A stretch of 64,000 nt of DNA from positions 1,054,001 through 1,118,000 of the forward strand of contig JAJOHG010000007.1 of NCBI GenBank assembly GCA_021029095.1, in the 5' to 3' direction. A program made the translations under genes and the position numbers. The notes under the pieces are model-generated. The model was given only the letters and a program-made list of their open reading frames with translations. It did no database searches and was not told the origin of the DNA. Below, in pieces: positions 54,295 through 64,000 of the stretch (positions are counted from its first letter, which is position 1; every line of letters starts with the position of its first letter). The stretch is from Phellopilus nigrolimitatus. Lineage: Eukaryota; Basidiomycota; Agaricomycetes; Hymenochaetales; Hymenochaetaceae.

Positions 54295-54854
54295 TGTAGC
54301 TTGGTGAGACAAGTCCGCGCAACGGCCTTACAGTAGTACACCTAGTACGAAGTAAGCTCAGTCGTTTGCGCGGTGTGCGAACGTCTATTCATATAGCAAA
54401 CTAACCTAGTACGAAGTAAGCTAGTTTAATGTAGTAATAAGTAAAAGTATAATAGAAACGTTATAATGTCCGAAAGCTCACCTCAGTCGTTTGCGCGGTG
54501 TGCGAACGTCTGAGGTGGCCATAAGAATAAAGAAGCCTTTTATACTAATGGGTTTTCTGGCTGCGGAGAGCCGCTTTTACGATACGGAAAGAGGGGGAAC
54601 GATAAAGGGAGATAAAGACACATAAATGATGAGTAAATAACTATCTATCTCGGCACTGTAAAACGAGGGGGCTCGGACAACGAGCGGGGGTGGTGTGCGA
54701 GTGGCGCGCGGGTGAACCGAGATCGCGGGCCAGCCAATCGCGGTCCAGTGAGCCTCGGGTTCGCTGAGCCGAGACGATGCGCTCGTGACCTCGCCGCCCG
54801 AGCACGCAACCGGTGCGCACTCGGCTCGGGACTCCGCCGGCTTGGATTCCAACA
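54295..54854 (-). repeat. LTR (5' LTR of the copia element)
   Basis: 560 bp, identical by eye to 48942-49501. Followed by the AGATT target duplication at 54855-54859. Confidence 0.95.
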
Positions 54855-55729
54855 AGATTTATAGGGGGAAAATAATGTGGATTGGTCGGGGGGGGGGGGG
54901 GGGGCAGTGGCGGTGCTGCTGCAGATTAGACGTTCTTCCTTCTCTCGCGCATACTACAAGTACAGTCAACCCTAAGGCCCGTCTTGCAGGTATTTGCTAA
55001 CTTATTTCAAGATCTGAAGGCTCTCTAGTAGTTCTAACTTTGCGTACCGTCCAACTCCGAGCCTCGAAATTCTGATGGATAGAGATTGCCACGGCAGCTC
55101 TTTCTTTGCCCAGCCTTCGGCAGGCCCTCGACTAGGAGGCAAAGAAGAACGAAGAGGACAAAACCCGCCTCGCTTCTAGAACGTAGGTAGCATCATCTGC
55201 AATGTCCTGTGCCTTACCTATTTCACCAATGGATATAGAATACAGCCAAGGTCCTTTTGTCAACTAAATCTGCCAACATTGAACAACAGTTTTTCTTCTC
55301 TTTTCTTGACTTCATCACCTCGCTTACACTGCGACCACGTCCTTTGTCCCCGCCACAGGAAAACGTATTGTGCAGTTGCCGCAAGGAGAATAGATATGCT
55401 ATCCAGCATCCAGTAACGAGACTGAGATCCTCTAGCACTTTATGCATTCTTTACTTTGCCTCGACGCCCTTGCAACCGACGGAGACATGGCACCTAGGGC
55501 TCAACATGGACACTCCAGGGCTTGCTCGCAGTTATCTAACATCCGAGCAACATCGGTCCTTTCGCACCCACCCTCCGTACTAGCTTCATCTACTCGCAGA
55601 GCAAATGTAAATATCCTGCAATGTTACATCGAAGCATCATAAATTCACACAGGATCTCCAGTCACTAGATTTAAGTTGAGTGTTATAGACGCAATGTTAC
55701 TCTTGGTGTTAACTAACCCTAGCCGACAG
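54855..55729. other. Gene-free stretch with a 17-base G run
   Basis: 54888-54904 is an uninterrupted run of 17 G, just right of the retrotransposon. No supported gene in the rest. Confidence 0.5.
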
Positions 55730-56905
55730 TCAGAGGTAGGCAGGGAGAGTCAGGAAGGGGCTACTTGAAGCGTGGACACGCACAACCAAAAACGTGGGCG
55801 AGACTACATACAGACAAGTTAAGTGTGAAAGGGAAAGAAAAGCACATCTATCGTACATACATATCATAATCTCGGGCTATATACACACTCTCGCACAAAT
55901 CAGTCGACCTGTCTCGAAGAAGAGCGAGGAGAAGGAATGGGCGGAGGGTTATTTTAAGTCTCCGCGTGTCCAGTCAACGGCGCGTTTGAGCTACTCGAGG
56001 GTGAGGAAGATGAGGATCGTCGTCGGCTGCAGACTTGTCCATCTGTGAAGTGCCGTGCAGATAGAATTCGGTGTGAGAAAGTAGTCGAGCACGACGAGGG
56101 AGAGCTACGCGCGCAGGCAGCCAGCCCTTGAACACGAAGAGCGGCCCTTCGTTCTTCAGCGAGTTCCGTATGACTTGCAGGGTGGAATTCGAGCCGGGGC
56201 CGGACGCATTCATGATTCGACTCTGAACGGACGTGTAAAAATAGGTATGTTAGGCATGAAGTAGAGGGAGGGAAAGGCAGTCGCGCGCCTTGATGACGTC
56301 CGCGGGCGAGCACACTGTCGTCGCGACGGTACCGGCGGCGAAGCTCGCGGTGAAGTGGCAGTAGATGTTATCGTTGAAATACGGCGTCTTCAGCAGCTCG
56401 GCTTTGAAGTAGTCGTACCTGCGATAATCGGCCGTTAGGTTGTTTGTATCAAAGAAAATTGCTGTTATGGGAGAACGCACGAAGCGAGTTGCGACGCGTT
56501 CATCAGTACTGCACGGAATACATTCGGGGTGACTCCGCGAGCGAGAGAGGGGGTGCCTTCGTCGCGAACCCAGAAGAATTCGGAAGAGAGTAAGTGCCAA
56601 TCAGGGTAAGGAAAATAGACGCACCCGGTAAATTCCGTCAAAGCAGTTCTTGTAATTCAGCCGTTTCTCATGAGGCTTCGCAAAGTCGCCTTGAAGGCGG
56701 ACCTATTAATTTGAAGAAAACGTTTTTAACTTGATTGATACTCGGTACGAATCTAAGGCGAACCATGATAATCTCTGAAGACCATCCAGTTATTAACTAT
56801 GCGAAACAAGTCGCAACGGTCCATGCACTTACCTCCCGGGTTTCCAACAAAGCCCGCAATGCCTCCAACCACACGACAAAGTTGGTGAAGTTAGAACTCG
56901 TTGAC
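55730..56905 (-). pseudogene. 5'-truncated mitochondrial dicarboxylate-type carrier, copy 3 (longest)
   Basis: Inner-membrane solute carrier of the SLC25 type, probably dicarboxylate (family knowledge). Reading on the minus strand from 56905: GGIAGFVGNPG, then IIM, VRLQGDFAKPHEKRLNYKNC, REEGTPSLARGVTPNVFRAV and MNASQLASYDYFKAELLKTP. It continues with FAAGTVATTVCSPADVIK, SRIMNASGPGS, GPLFVFKGWLPA and TTILIFLTLE. Five or six short introns separate these blocks in phase. The first third of the protein, with the first carrier repeat, is missing. Near the end GAG is followed by TAG where copy 1 reads GAG-CAG, cutting off the last ~14 residues. The last two introns start with GC. Likely non-functional, but better kept than copies 1 and 2. 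Confidence 0.8.
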
Positions 56906-57739
56906 TTCGAAGTTGCAGTTGTACTCGTGGGAACGTTTCCTAGATGAATTACATCTGTTACCAAACTTCTAATTGCGACTACGCAACCATGTCTGAAGAC
57001 TCAGAACGTCCAATTCTGCTAAATCTTTGCTTAACGTCGTCGAATGACTGGTCGACCGCCCTAGAAATACCGTCTGATATGCTTCCCGTATTCTGCTTGA
57101 AGCCTTACAAATTGGCTGGACTATCTAGGCTACGTTCTAACCGGCTCCGACGGGACTCTCTCGCTTTCCTCAGAAACTCCTGTGCGACCTCGGAACTCCC
57201 TGTGGCCCCGAGGAAGACGTTCTTCTTTCACATGAATGGCTCTGTTGCGTACGTCAAGATTTAAACCACTGGAGAAACTCACTGTTCCTGATGATGTCAC
57301 CAAGTCTCAAATCAAAGCCCAAGTAAAGTTGGGTTTGGAGGTAGTACTAGTAGCGGAGGTAAAGTAAGGTACTGCGGCGATGAACTGTTGTTGATCGCTG
57401 CAGGAGAGTCCCACTCAAGCCGTTTCCGCTTAGTACGCGAGGTAAGAGTATTTTTACATCGCACATTTCTCACTACAATTGAGAGAATGCACAAATTTAC
57501 TATGTAACGTGTTAAACTCGTGTATGATATTGAGAACTGTCAGAAATGACACGGAACATGGTACTCATCGTATAAGTCCCTCCTTGCCATTCTCTGCGAG
57601 AAGCTCTTCATTCTCTCCTCGCTCTCGTCCTTGTGGCCGCAGAACTGCTTTAAGTGTGGCAAAACAACCCAAAACGTTTATGCTTTGAAACGCTCTCGTT
57701 TTACATACATACCCATCTGGAAAACGAAAAAAAGGAAAA
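56906..57739. other. Gene-free stretch
   Basis: No recognisable gene. A 106-codon plus-strand frame (56944-57264) has no motif. The missing first exons of the carrier were looked for on the minus strand and not found. Confidence 0.5.
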
Positions 57740-58751
57740 TCAACCCGCTTGCGCGCAGACGGTGACGACAATGCGCCGCAGCGCGTCCGTCACGTCTGCC
57801 GTAGTCAGCGGCTCGCCGACGGGCGGGCAGTGCACGAAGAGCACGCGCGTCCGCTTCCCGTGTGCATCGCGCTGCGCCTCCGCGAGCGAGCAGTAGTAGA
57901 TGAAGTCGCACAGGTAGCGCCCCGCATTCGCGCTCGGCTCGACGTGCTGCTCCCCACGCGCATCAGCTAGCCAGCCGTAAGTGGAAGGATAAAAGCGCGC
58001 ACCTCAAAACCGGACGCCCGGAGACTCGCCACCACCGCGTCCACGTCGACGCCCGTGCGCAGCTCCTCGTCGAACGGCTCGTACCCCGCGCCGAAGCCCC
58101 GCAGGGTGTGCGCCACCACCTGCCCGCGGACCCGCGCGCGCTCGTACAGCTCCGCAGCGTCTTCACCTGCACCCGGGCTCCCGCCGTCCGTTCTCTCTTT
58201 CCTGTCGCCGGATGTGACAGGCGGCGCGAGCTCCCCATCGACGTCCGGCAGCTCGTATCCGAGCTTATGGCCGAGCCGCTCGACGTACAGCCCACCGCGC
58301 CGGCCCGCGCCGACGTGGAGCACGAAATCGTACCCGTCCGCGGGGGGCGGGAGGCCCGCGGGCAGGGCCGAGGACGCGGATGCGGGGAGCGCCGGCGGGC
58401 GCGCGTGTAAGCGCGGGACTGTGGAGAGCACGGCGGCGTACGTCACGGGGACCTCAAGCGCTGTGATGTGGATCGGGCGCGGGTGTGTGGGGGCGAGGGC
58501 GAGGACAGGCTGGGAGGCGAGTGTGATTGGTGCGGGTGTCCCCGAGGGCTCGAGCAGCACGTTGTGCAGCTCCTTCACAGCGAGCCAGGACGGGTTCTCC
58601 GTGTACGACGCGAACGGCTATCGTGTTGAGGGGGGTCGATGAGTATACGTCAGTCGCTGATGATATGGATACGCACGCCGAAGCCTGTGATGAGCACGCG
58701 GAGAGCGTCGGCGTGGACGCTGTCGGGCACGATGAGCGGGATGTGCGGCAT
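57740..58751 (-). CDS. Pyroglutamyl peptidase I (pyrrolidone-carboxylate peptidase, family C15)
   Basis: Cytosolic cysteine peptidase that removes N-terminal pyroglutamate. Exons (minus): 58751-58677, 58617-58003, 57946-57740, total 298 residues. Motifs: the N-terminal VLITGFG-PFASYTENPSWLAV (split by intron 1), VLHVGAGRRGGLYVERLGHK with the catalytic Glu, SANAGRYLCDFIYYCSLAEA with the catalytic Cys, and RVLFVHCPPVGEPLTTADVT with the catalytic His. Bacterial enzymes are ~215 residues. The extra length here lies in a Pro/Ala-rich loop (about residues 80-100) and in the ~80 residues between the Glu and Cys motifs. Intron 2 is placed at GAG|GTGCGC..GAGCAG|CAC because this is the only GT..AG pair that keeps the frame. 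Confidence 0.88.
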
Positions 58752-58759
58752 TGGTTGTT

Positions 58760-59575
58760 TCTTGACCTATATCATAGATTGAAGGTAGATAGGAAAGGTA
58801 GTCGAAGGATGGTCGATCGGTAGTAGACCTAGAGACCTAGGAGGTCGCTGCGTGCTTCATACGTGTGAGTCTTCGACTCTCGACCGGGCCGGCTAGCCAT
58901 TCGTTTGCATATTCAATCCCGAGCGTAAGCATAGGTTCGTAGCATCAATGGAAATGCCCATGCCATGCCGATAAAGATGTAAAAGTGAACGGTATTCCGT
59001 CAAGTAGGCAAACAGTAAGTTCCATGGTCTCCGGAACGAGACGGAGTCAATAGTACTTATTACGTACTACTACTGTTTATATACATGTACTACTGGTTAA
59101 AGATACTGGAATGCTTTTCGGTGAGTTTTATGATAATCGTAAATGCCGGAATAAAACAGAGCCTTTCTGGAGCTCTCAGATATTTCTGGTGGTTTTAAAT
59201 GCCATGGTCATGTCGTAGCCAAGAATAAACTATGAAATACGATTATGAGTGATCTTGCCGAGGGACGGCATGTTTGAATAGAGTAATAATATAATTATGT
59301 GACTGTCAGATTTACCAAATGCAGAAGAATCGAGAGCAGAAATATTCTGCATGTAGAAAGGCGTAACGTGCGGGTTATCGGCTGCTCGGCATCATATCTC
59401 ATGACAACAATACAGTTCTCTACGAGAAAAGGCCAGAATAAAATAAAATGAACTATCTCGCGATCACCTCCGATGTAGTCTAGGATTTCGATCATAAGTC
59501 TACGGGAAGTCATACACTTCCCTCTCCACTCAAATCTGGTAGCGCAACTCTCGCAAAGCGACACTTACCATACGC
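58760..59575. other. Intergenic, no gene seen
   Basis: Upstream region of the peptidase gene followed by AT-rich sequence without supported frames. Confidence 0.5.
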
Positions 59576-59885
59576 AGCACAGCGCACGGACCATCCACAG
59601 ATCGTATAAATTTCCAAGCGCTCGCACTCTTGTTTCCCTAGAACATACTCAGCTAGGATCTATTTTATAGAAACTAACTCGAGTCTCGCATGTTTACACA
59701 TGCCACATCCTTCAAATCCAGTAGATGACATCCGCGTTGCCTCGTCATACTGAGAACTACGCTCCTTGTGAGCTCGAGGACGTTTGGTTCGTTCTGCTGC
59801 GCTCGCTTCTTCGGGGGCGCGTGGCGGACTTGCCAGCGAGAGCAGCGTTTGTCTGATGGATTCCTTTCTCTTTTTGCCTTTTTGT
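59576..59885 (-). repeat. Dispersed ~330-bp repeat, copy B
   Basis: Same orientation as copy A at 16470 and inverted relative to copy C at 35600. On the minus strand the frame RPRAHKERSSQYDEATRMS to LELVSIK is open and extends upstream into unique sequence. Confidence 0.75.
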
Positions 59886-60245
59886 AAATGTTTTGTAGTT
59901 GTGAAAATAAATCTTGTCCATTGCCTCTCAAGTGTCATGAATTGACAACCGTCGAATTCCAATAAGTACGTCGGATGTTAGATGTCAACTGCGAGCACGT
60001 TCACTCCCGAAACATATTCCATGCCTTCACTGTTTGCAGGATTTCCTGCGATCTCGAACCGACCTTTCCGGTGTATGTGAGACAGGATTCATATTCACGA
60101 TGTAGTCAGCTTTGAGAAGGACTCGCATACCTTGCGGAATGCTGTTGTACGTTCGGACAGAAGACAACACGTAAAAAGAAAAAGAAAGAGAAAACATATA
60201 TGTATCGTATAAACATACACTCCACCAAAAAACACATGAATGACC

Positions 60246-61935
60246 TTAGCCAAGCGACCTCACCCACCCCTCTGCCCTCCCCACTAGCATCAGCACCGTC
60301 GCCCACGGCCGCACACGGGGTGCACGCAGAGCGCCGACGAGGACGAACAGTGTGAGAAGCACGCCGAGCGCGGGCCCACGCCAACGCCGCCAGTAGAGAA
60401 CGAGCAGCGCGCGCACGAGGTCGCGTTTCCGCCGGCGGCCGTGGCGGAGCGTCGGGACGCGCGTCCGCGAGGAGGCAGCGGGACCCGCGGCGCGTGTGAG
60501 TGTTGGGTGCGTGTTAGGGGAGCGAGGAGGTGCATCGATCGGGTATCCGAAGAAGGGGTTGTCGATCGAGAAGCGCAGGGACGGGTACGCGTTCTTCGAT
60601 TTATGCCTGGGTCTGGATTTGGGGCCCGGAGAGGGTGGGGAGGAGATTGCAGGCGTCGAGGCCGAAAGTGGTTGAGTCGGAGACGGTGTGCGTAAGGAGG
60701 GTGAGGTGGGTATAGAGTCGGGAGGGGTATTATCCAGTGGATCCTCGAGGGCTGCATAGACTATATGTAGATGGTCAGAAAGGCGAAAGAAATAACACAG
60801 TCGTTCTACCTACCCATGGATAGACCGCCTTTCCCGACGAACTGCACAAGCTCCTCCTTTGACGGGAACGCGATTTTCGCGATCGCCGATGCGGGTAGGA
60901 GATGCCTACAAATAGCATATTTGATAGGAGGTCTACACTGGAAATACGAAACACGACATACTTCAGGATTCCCCATAGACCTACGTGCGCCCAGTTGTAG
61001 TTGATGATAAAAGCTGTTTTGTGCGATCAAAATTTGTCGAAGCATCGCTGAGTAGCGGACGAACCTGCGCCCACTATACCGTAGTACCACGGCTGAATTT
61101 CACGCAAATACCATTTGATGAGGTCTACAGGCTGGCGGAACAGTCAGAAATCGTCTCTAGTTGCAGAGTTTTCGATTAGAGCGCACGACAGACTTGGTTG
61201 ACACGCCTTCGATGTCTACCACGACCACATACTGCAGCACCGGCACGGGGCTCTCGCCTTCACCCTCGTTCCCCTCGGGCCTCCGCTCGTTAAGGCGCTG
61301 TAGCGCCACGCGCATTTGCTCAAGGGACAGCACGACCTCGCGTCGCAGCAGCTCCGGGTCTGCAGAAAGGTCGAGCGCAGCTACGCGCAGGACAGCAAGA
61401 GGTCGTCCGAAGCCGTCGAGATGTTCGAGGGGCAAGCAACGGAGCGCGCCGAGGCCCGGTGCGCGCGTCAACGGTTCGGCATCCGTGTCGCGAGTGTTGT
61501 CGCGCATTGCGAGGGAGACGGCTGGCTTCAGCACGGAAAGCCGCCAAAGCACGGCGGCCCGCAGCGCTTCGTGCGTGAAGGACGCGATGAACTTCTGTCT
61601 CTTCAAAGCACCGATACCACAGGATGTCAGCACAGTCCATAGATGAGACAAAGACAGCGCCTCACCCGGAACATGCGGAAAAGCGAGCCTTTCACGCGCG
61701 AACGAAATGAGCAGCGTGTCCACAGATATCAGATCACAGCCGTCCGCCACGCACCCAAGTCACGCAGGTAGTCCGCGACCCACGCCTCCTCGTCTGCGCC
61801 CAGTGCCATCTGTAACACGACGTCCGGCACGATCTCCTGCAGCGCCTGTGCCCGCAGCGCGCGCGTCTGTGCGGCGTGCGCTTTGAACAGGCCCGCGAGC
61901 TCGGCGTGCTTTTCGCCAAGGAGGTTAACGTCCAT
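60246..61935 (-). CDS. CRAL-TRIO (Sec14-like) lipid-binding protein with C-terminal membrane segment; N-terminal splicing uncertain
   Basis: Lipid-transfer/lipid-sensing domain of the Sec14 fold (family knowledge). The start is at 61935 (MDVNLLGEKHAELAGLFKAH). Secure exons (minus): from about 61600 to 61187, then 61131-61065, 61013-60962, 60905-60814 and 60760-60246. Motifs: FTHEALRAAVLWRLSVLKP, LEHLDGFGRPLAVLRVAALD, LQYVVVVDIEGVS, DLIKWYLREIQPWYYGIVGA, AFIINYNWAHVGLWGILK, LLPASAIAKIAFPSKEELVQ. The last exon is Pro/Ser-rich with one hydrophobic segment (GPALGVLLTLFVLVGAL), so the protein may be tail-anchored. Between LRDLG (61755) and ISFARE/KFIASFTHEAL the frame changes and no GT..AG pair fits cleanly. 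Either an unusual intron or a one-base error lies between 61600 and 61760. Confidence 0.78.
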
Positions 61936-62099
61936 CCTTCTACTTCGTGTTGAAGGAACGGAAAAATAGTACGATAAGTACCCTTTCCAGTTGGCCCTGA
62001 CTTTCCTAGGGCAATGAAGGCATCCTTAGTAGATGGGAGGTGAGACGACAGCTGAGGCTTTCAGCTACCGAAATTCAGCAGAGCGCGTGACACGAGTGT
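61936..62099. other. Promoter region of the CRAL-TRIO gene
   Basis: Short gap between the gene start and the segmental duplication; nothing specific recognised. Confidence 0.3.
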
Positions 62100-63960
62100 G
62101 ACCTTCACGTGAAATGAGGATACACCTCACGTGAGCATGAACTTAGTCATCCGATTCGTTACATGGTTAGACCGTCATCCTCTGCAGAGTTCAAGCAAAA
62201 GCAAATGTTCACACTGAATGGGATCGCAGTATAGATTCTGCTTTTACTAGGAAGTGTGGAGCGTATCGAGATTAGGAGGTAAGTAAAGCGAGCTACGGGT
62301 ATACCTCAGAGCTCACGTCGCAAGGCAGCGGCTACTTCATATCGATCCTCTAGCTTGACTTCCGTTAAAGTTCTTCTGTGATCTCTGGGAGATGGGGATA
62401 TTCCTTCGTCATATTTTCTGTGAGCGCAGCAGGTGGTGATTTTGATGGGGCTCAGGATTGATTCGGAAAATCGTGAGCCTCTGTCGTTTCTGGGCTCATC
62501 GATTGAACGACGGCCTCACGCACAAGAAGACCTCTATTGCAAATATGGCCATTCGGTTTTCAGTGCCATCACACGATGGTATATATAGCACCCTTCAGTG
62601 CTTCGATTCACAAATACGTCGCAACTGATGGCTCAAGTGGCGTTCCCATATAAAAGGTTTACCGAGAGCTTAGGCGGAAGTGCCCCGCAAAGCATGCGCT
62701 CACTGCTCAATCATAAGCCCACTCTCTCGGTCAGGAGACTCAGCTATCGACGCAGTACCTATCAGCATTGCTGTTCCCTCAGCGCGATACATACTTCAGA
62801 AATACTGACAACTCAACACCGAGACAGGACATATTTCTTCCGCATGTCTTTCCCGAACGAAACATTCGATAATTGCGGTCATTCCAGTATCGGATACAAA
62901 AGGTAATGTCATATTAATTTACAAACAAGAGGTGACTTGAATTACTTCAGCAGCTCAGTAGAGCGACCCGATGACGACTATAGACTATGAAGCGGCTAAC
63001 GAGCAAGTCAGTGCCAGACAATACAATCAAACGTATGACAAACCGACCTTGGATCAGTCCTATCCGGTGAAGTCCATCTTACCTCTCTATCTAGAGGTCT
63101 CTGTTTCGATCGCCTCTTGCAGAGTGGGTGACCCTTCTCGTCTCCGCAGAATTTCCGTGTCCAAGGTTCCGGAGGCGACACCTTCAACATCTTTCTGTGC
63201 ACATGAAGTTGCTGCCGCATCTCCGCTTTTAATGGCTGAGTTTTCTGGGGAAGGGTCGGACCTCCGCCGACATCTGAACCTTGAGCTGAATCCAAAGAGG
63301 GGATGGTGCTATCAGCAGGTTTGATGCGGATATAAGTTGGAGCGCGTGTCTTCAATTCTCCAGAAATAAAGGCAGCTAGAAAGCGGGGGTCCACTAGCTC
63401 GGACGAGATTATACGCTCAGCACGGGTAGAGGGCTGCGTCAGATAGGGGCATATTTCCTTGTCCTCCGCCTCCCAAGGCATAACAGCCATATGAGGATAG
63501 TGGAGACGAGACATTGGAGGCGATGAGAGTGTTGAAGAAGGTTGGAAAGCTGCGAACTTGGTGACTGGCGCGAGTTTTATATCTGGTGGGATCACAGCGC
63601 CTTTCTATGTGGCCGCATGCCTGCGCAGCAGTGCGCGCTGTAGACAATGGCGTTACGTCTTTTCTTTTTTTCTTCGCTTGGATCTGCATATTTGCGCTGG
63701 TTGAATATTTCCTTTATGTTGCATTGACCAGTTGGCGACTGTCATCTCCTCGAACTAATTTAAAACATGCTACTTGCGAATGCATGCGGCTCTGGGATAA
63801 CTGATTGACTTTGTTGACAGGACACGCAGGATCCGGACGCCGGAAGTTGCTTGAGAGTGCCGACCGTCTCTCGTGATGGATCTCACAGAGACGCTAGTTT
63901 CCAGCCTGGAAAGAGTGAGCATGCTTACTGTCAGTTTTTAGCTTCCTGAAATCCATCTTT
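62100..63960. repeat. Segmental duplication, right copy
   Basis: Counterpart of 32830-34800, same orientation, about 29.2 kb away. Local offsets range from ~29.15 to 29.32 kb because of indels. The copy ends within ~50 bp of the window edge. Confidence 0.75.
63008..63514 (-). CDS. Orphan small protein, MSRLHYPH family member 2
   Basis: A 168-residue frame starting at 63514, the position equivalent to 34362 in member 1. The first ~70 residues (MSRLHYPHMAVMPWEAEDKE, YLTQPSTRAERIISSELVDP, FLAAFISGELKTRAP) are nearly identical to member 1. From about residue 88 the two copies read different frames: this one continues QPLKAEMRQQLHVHRKML, whereas member 1 reads a Gly/Ala/Ser-rich end. One of them has therefore lost its original C terminus. 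TTTTATAT near 63574 (ATATAAAA on the minus strand) sits ~60 bp before the ATG in both. Function unknown. Confidence 0.5.
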   Translation of the reverse strand: MSRLHYPHMAVMPWEAEDKEICPYLTQPSTRAERIISSELVDPRFLAAFISGELKTRAPTYIRIKPADSTIPSLDSAQGSDVGGGPTLPQKTQPLKAEMRQQLHVHRKMLKVSPPEPWTRKFCGDEKGHPLCKRRSKQRPLDREVRWTSPDRTDPRSVCHTFDCIVWH

Positions 63961-64000
63961 GACGCATTCAGACTTAAACCATTGACGAGCGATTACGGCG

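Larger units (their letters stand above)
48942..54854 (-). mobile_element. Ty1/copia LTR retrotransposon, 5,913 bp, transcribed on the minus strand
   Basis: Two 560-bp LTRs (48942-49501 and 54295-54854) that start TGTAGC and end CCAACA look identical by eye. The 5-bp direct repeat AGATT flanks the element (48937-48941 and 54855-54859). Inside, on the minus strand, lie gag, protease, integrase and then reverse transcriptase/RNase H, the copia order. A primer-binding site adjoins the right LTR and a purine tract adjoins the left LTR. Identical LTRs mean a recent insertion. The coding frame is broken by a 167-bp tandem duplication, so this copy probably cannot make a full polyprotein. Confidence 0.95.

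Overview
The window is a piece of nuclear genome from a filamentous basidiomycete, most likely an agaricomycete of the polypore type (inference). The reasons are: coding regions are GC-rich and cut by many 45-70 bp GT..AG introns, most products match basidiomycete proteins as I know them, a CDH-type cytochrome domain is fused to cytochrome b561, and Ty1/copia and hAT elements are present. Splice sites were placed by hand from frame, GT/AG consensus and remembered family alignments; no search was run. Where exon lists are given, lengths and phases were checked to add up to an open frame.

Layout. 0-2.1 kb: 3' part of a Rad53/Cds1/Chk2-type checkpoint kinase. 2.9-10.7 kb: four paralogues of one small protein family (one decayed) around the ribosomal protein S0/SA gene. 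11.6-16.2 kb: a 14-exon membrane protein of the fungal DUF2421/aromatic acid exporter-like (Bre4-like) family. 16.5-21.4 kb: a 3,879-bp hAT transposon with an exact 8-bp target duplication, inserted in the promoter of a small orphan gene that has two more relatives in the window. 23.1-25.1 kb: secreted DOMON/cytochrome b561 redox protein. 25.7-29.0 kb: long API5-like protein. 30.5-35.3 kb: a graveyard of fragments (mitochondrial carrier, Clf1 splicing factor, an unknown gene) plus one half of a 1.9-kb segmental duplication whose other half lies at 62.1-64.0 kb. 36.3-38.5 kb: GPI-type aspartic protease with apparent frameshifts. 39.7-41.6 kb: salicylate hydroxylase-like FAD monooxygenase. 44.7-47.1 kb: Sct1/Gpt2-like glycerol-3-phosphate acyltransferase with two micro-exons. 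47.7-48.2 kb: foldback element. 48.9-54.9 kb: Ty1/copia retrotransposon with LTRs that look identical and a 5-bp target duplication, its gag-pol frame broken by an exact 167-bp tandem duplication. 55.7-56.9 kb: a longer 5'-truncated mitochondrial carrier copy. 57.7-58.8 kb: pyroglutamyl peptidase I. 60.2-61.9 kb: CRAL-TRIO (Sec14-like) protein with a C-terminal membrane segment.

The housekeeping genes (checkpoint kinase, RPS0, API5, GPAT, Pcp) do not form a pathway or operon; each has its own promoter. What unifies the window is local duplication: the four-member family, the three-member orphan family, the segmental duplication, three 3' fragments of one carrier gene, and three copies of a ~330-bp dispersed repeat. 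These are interspersed with mobile elements, which suggests a fast-changing region between conserved genes.
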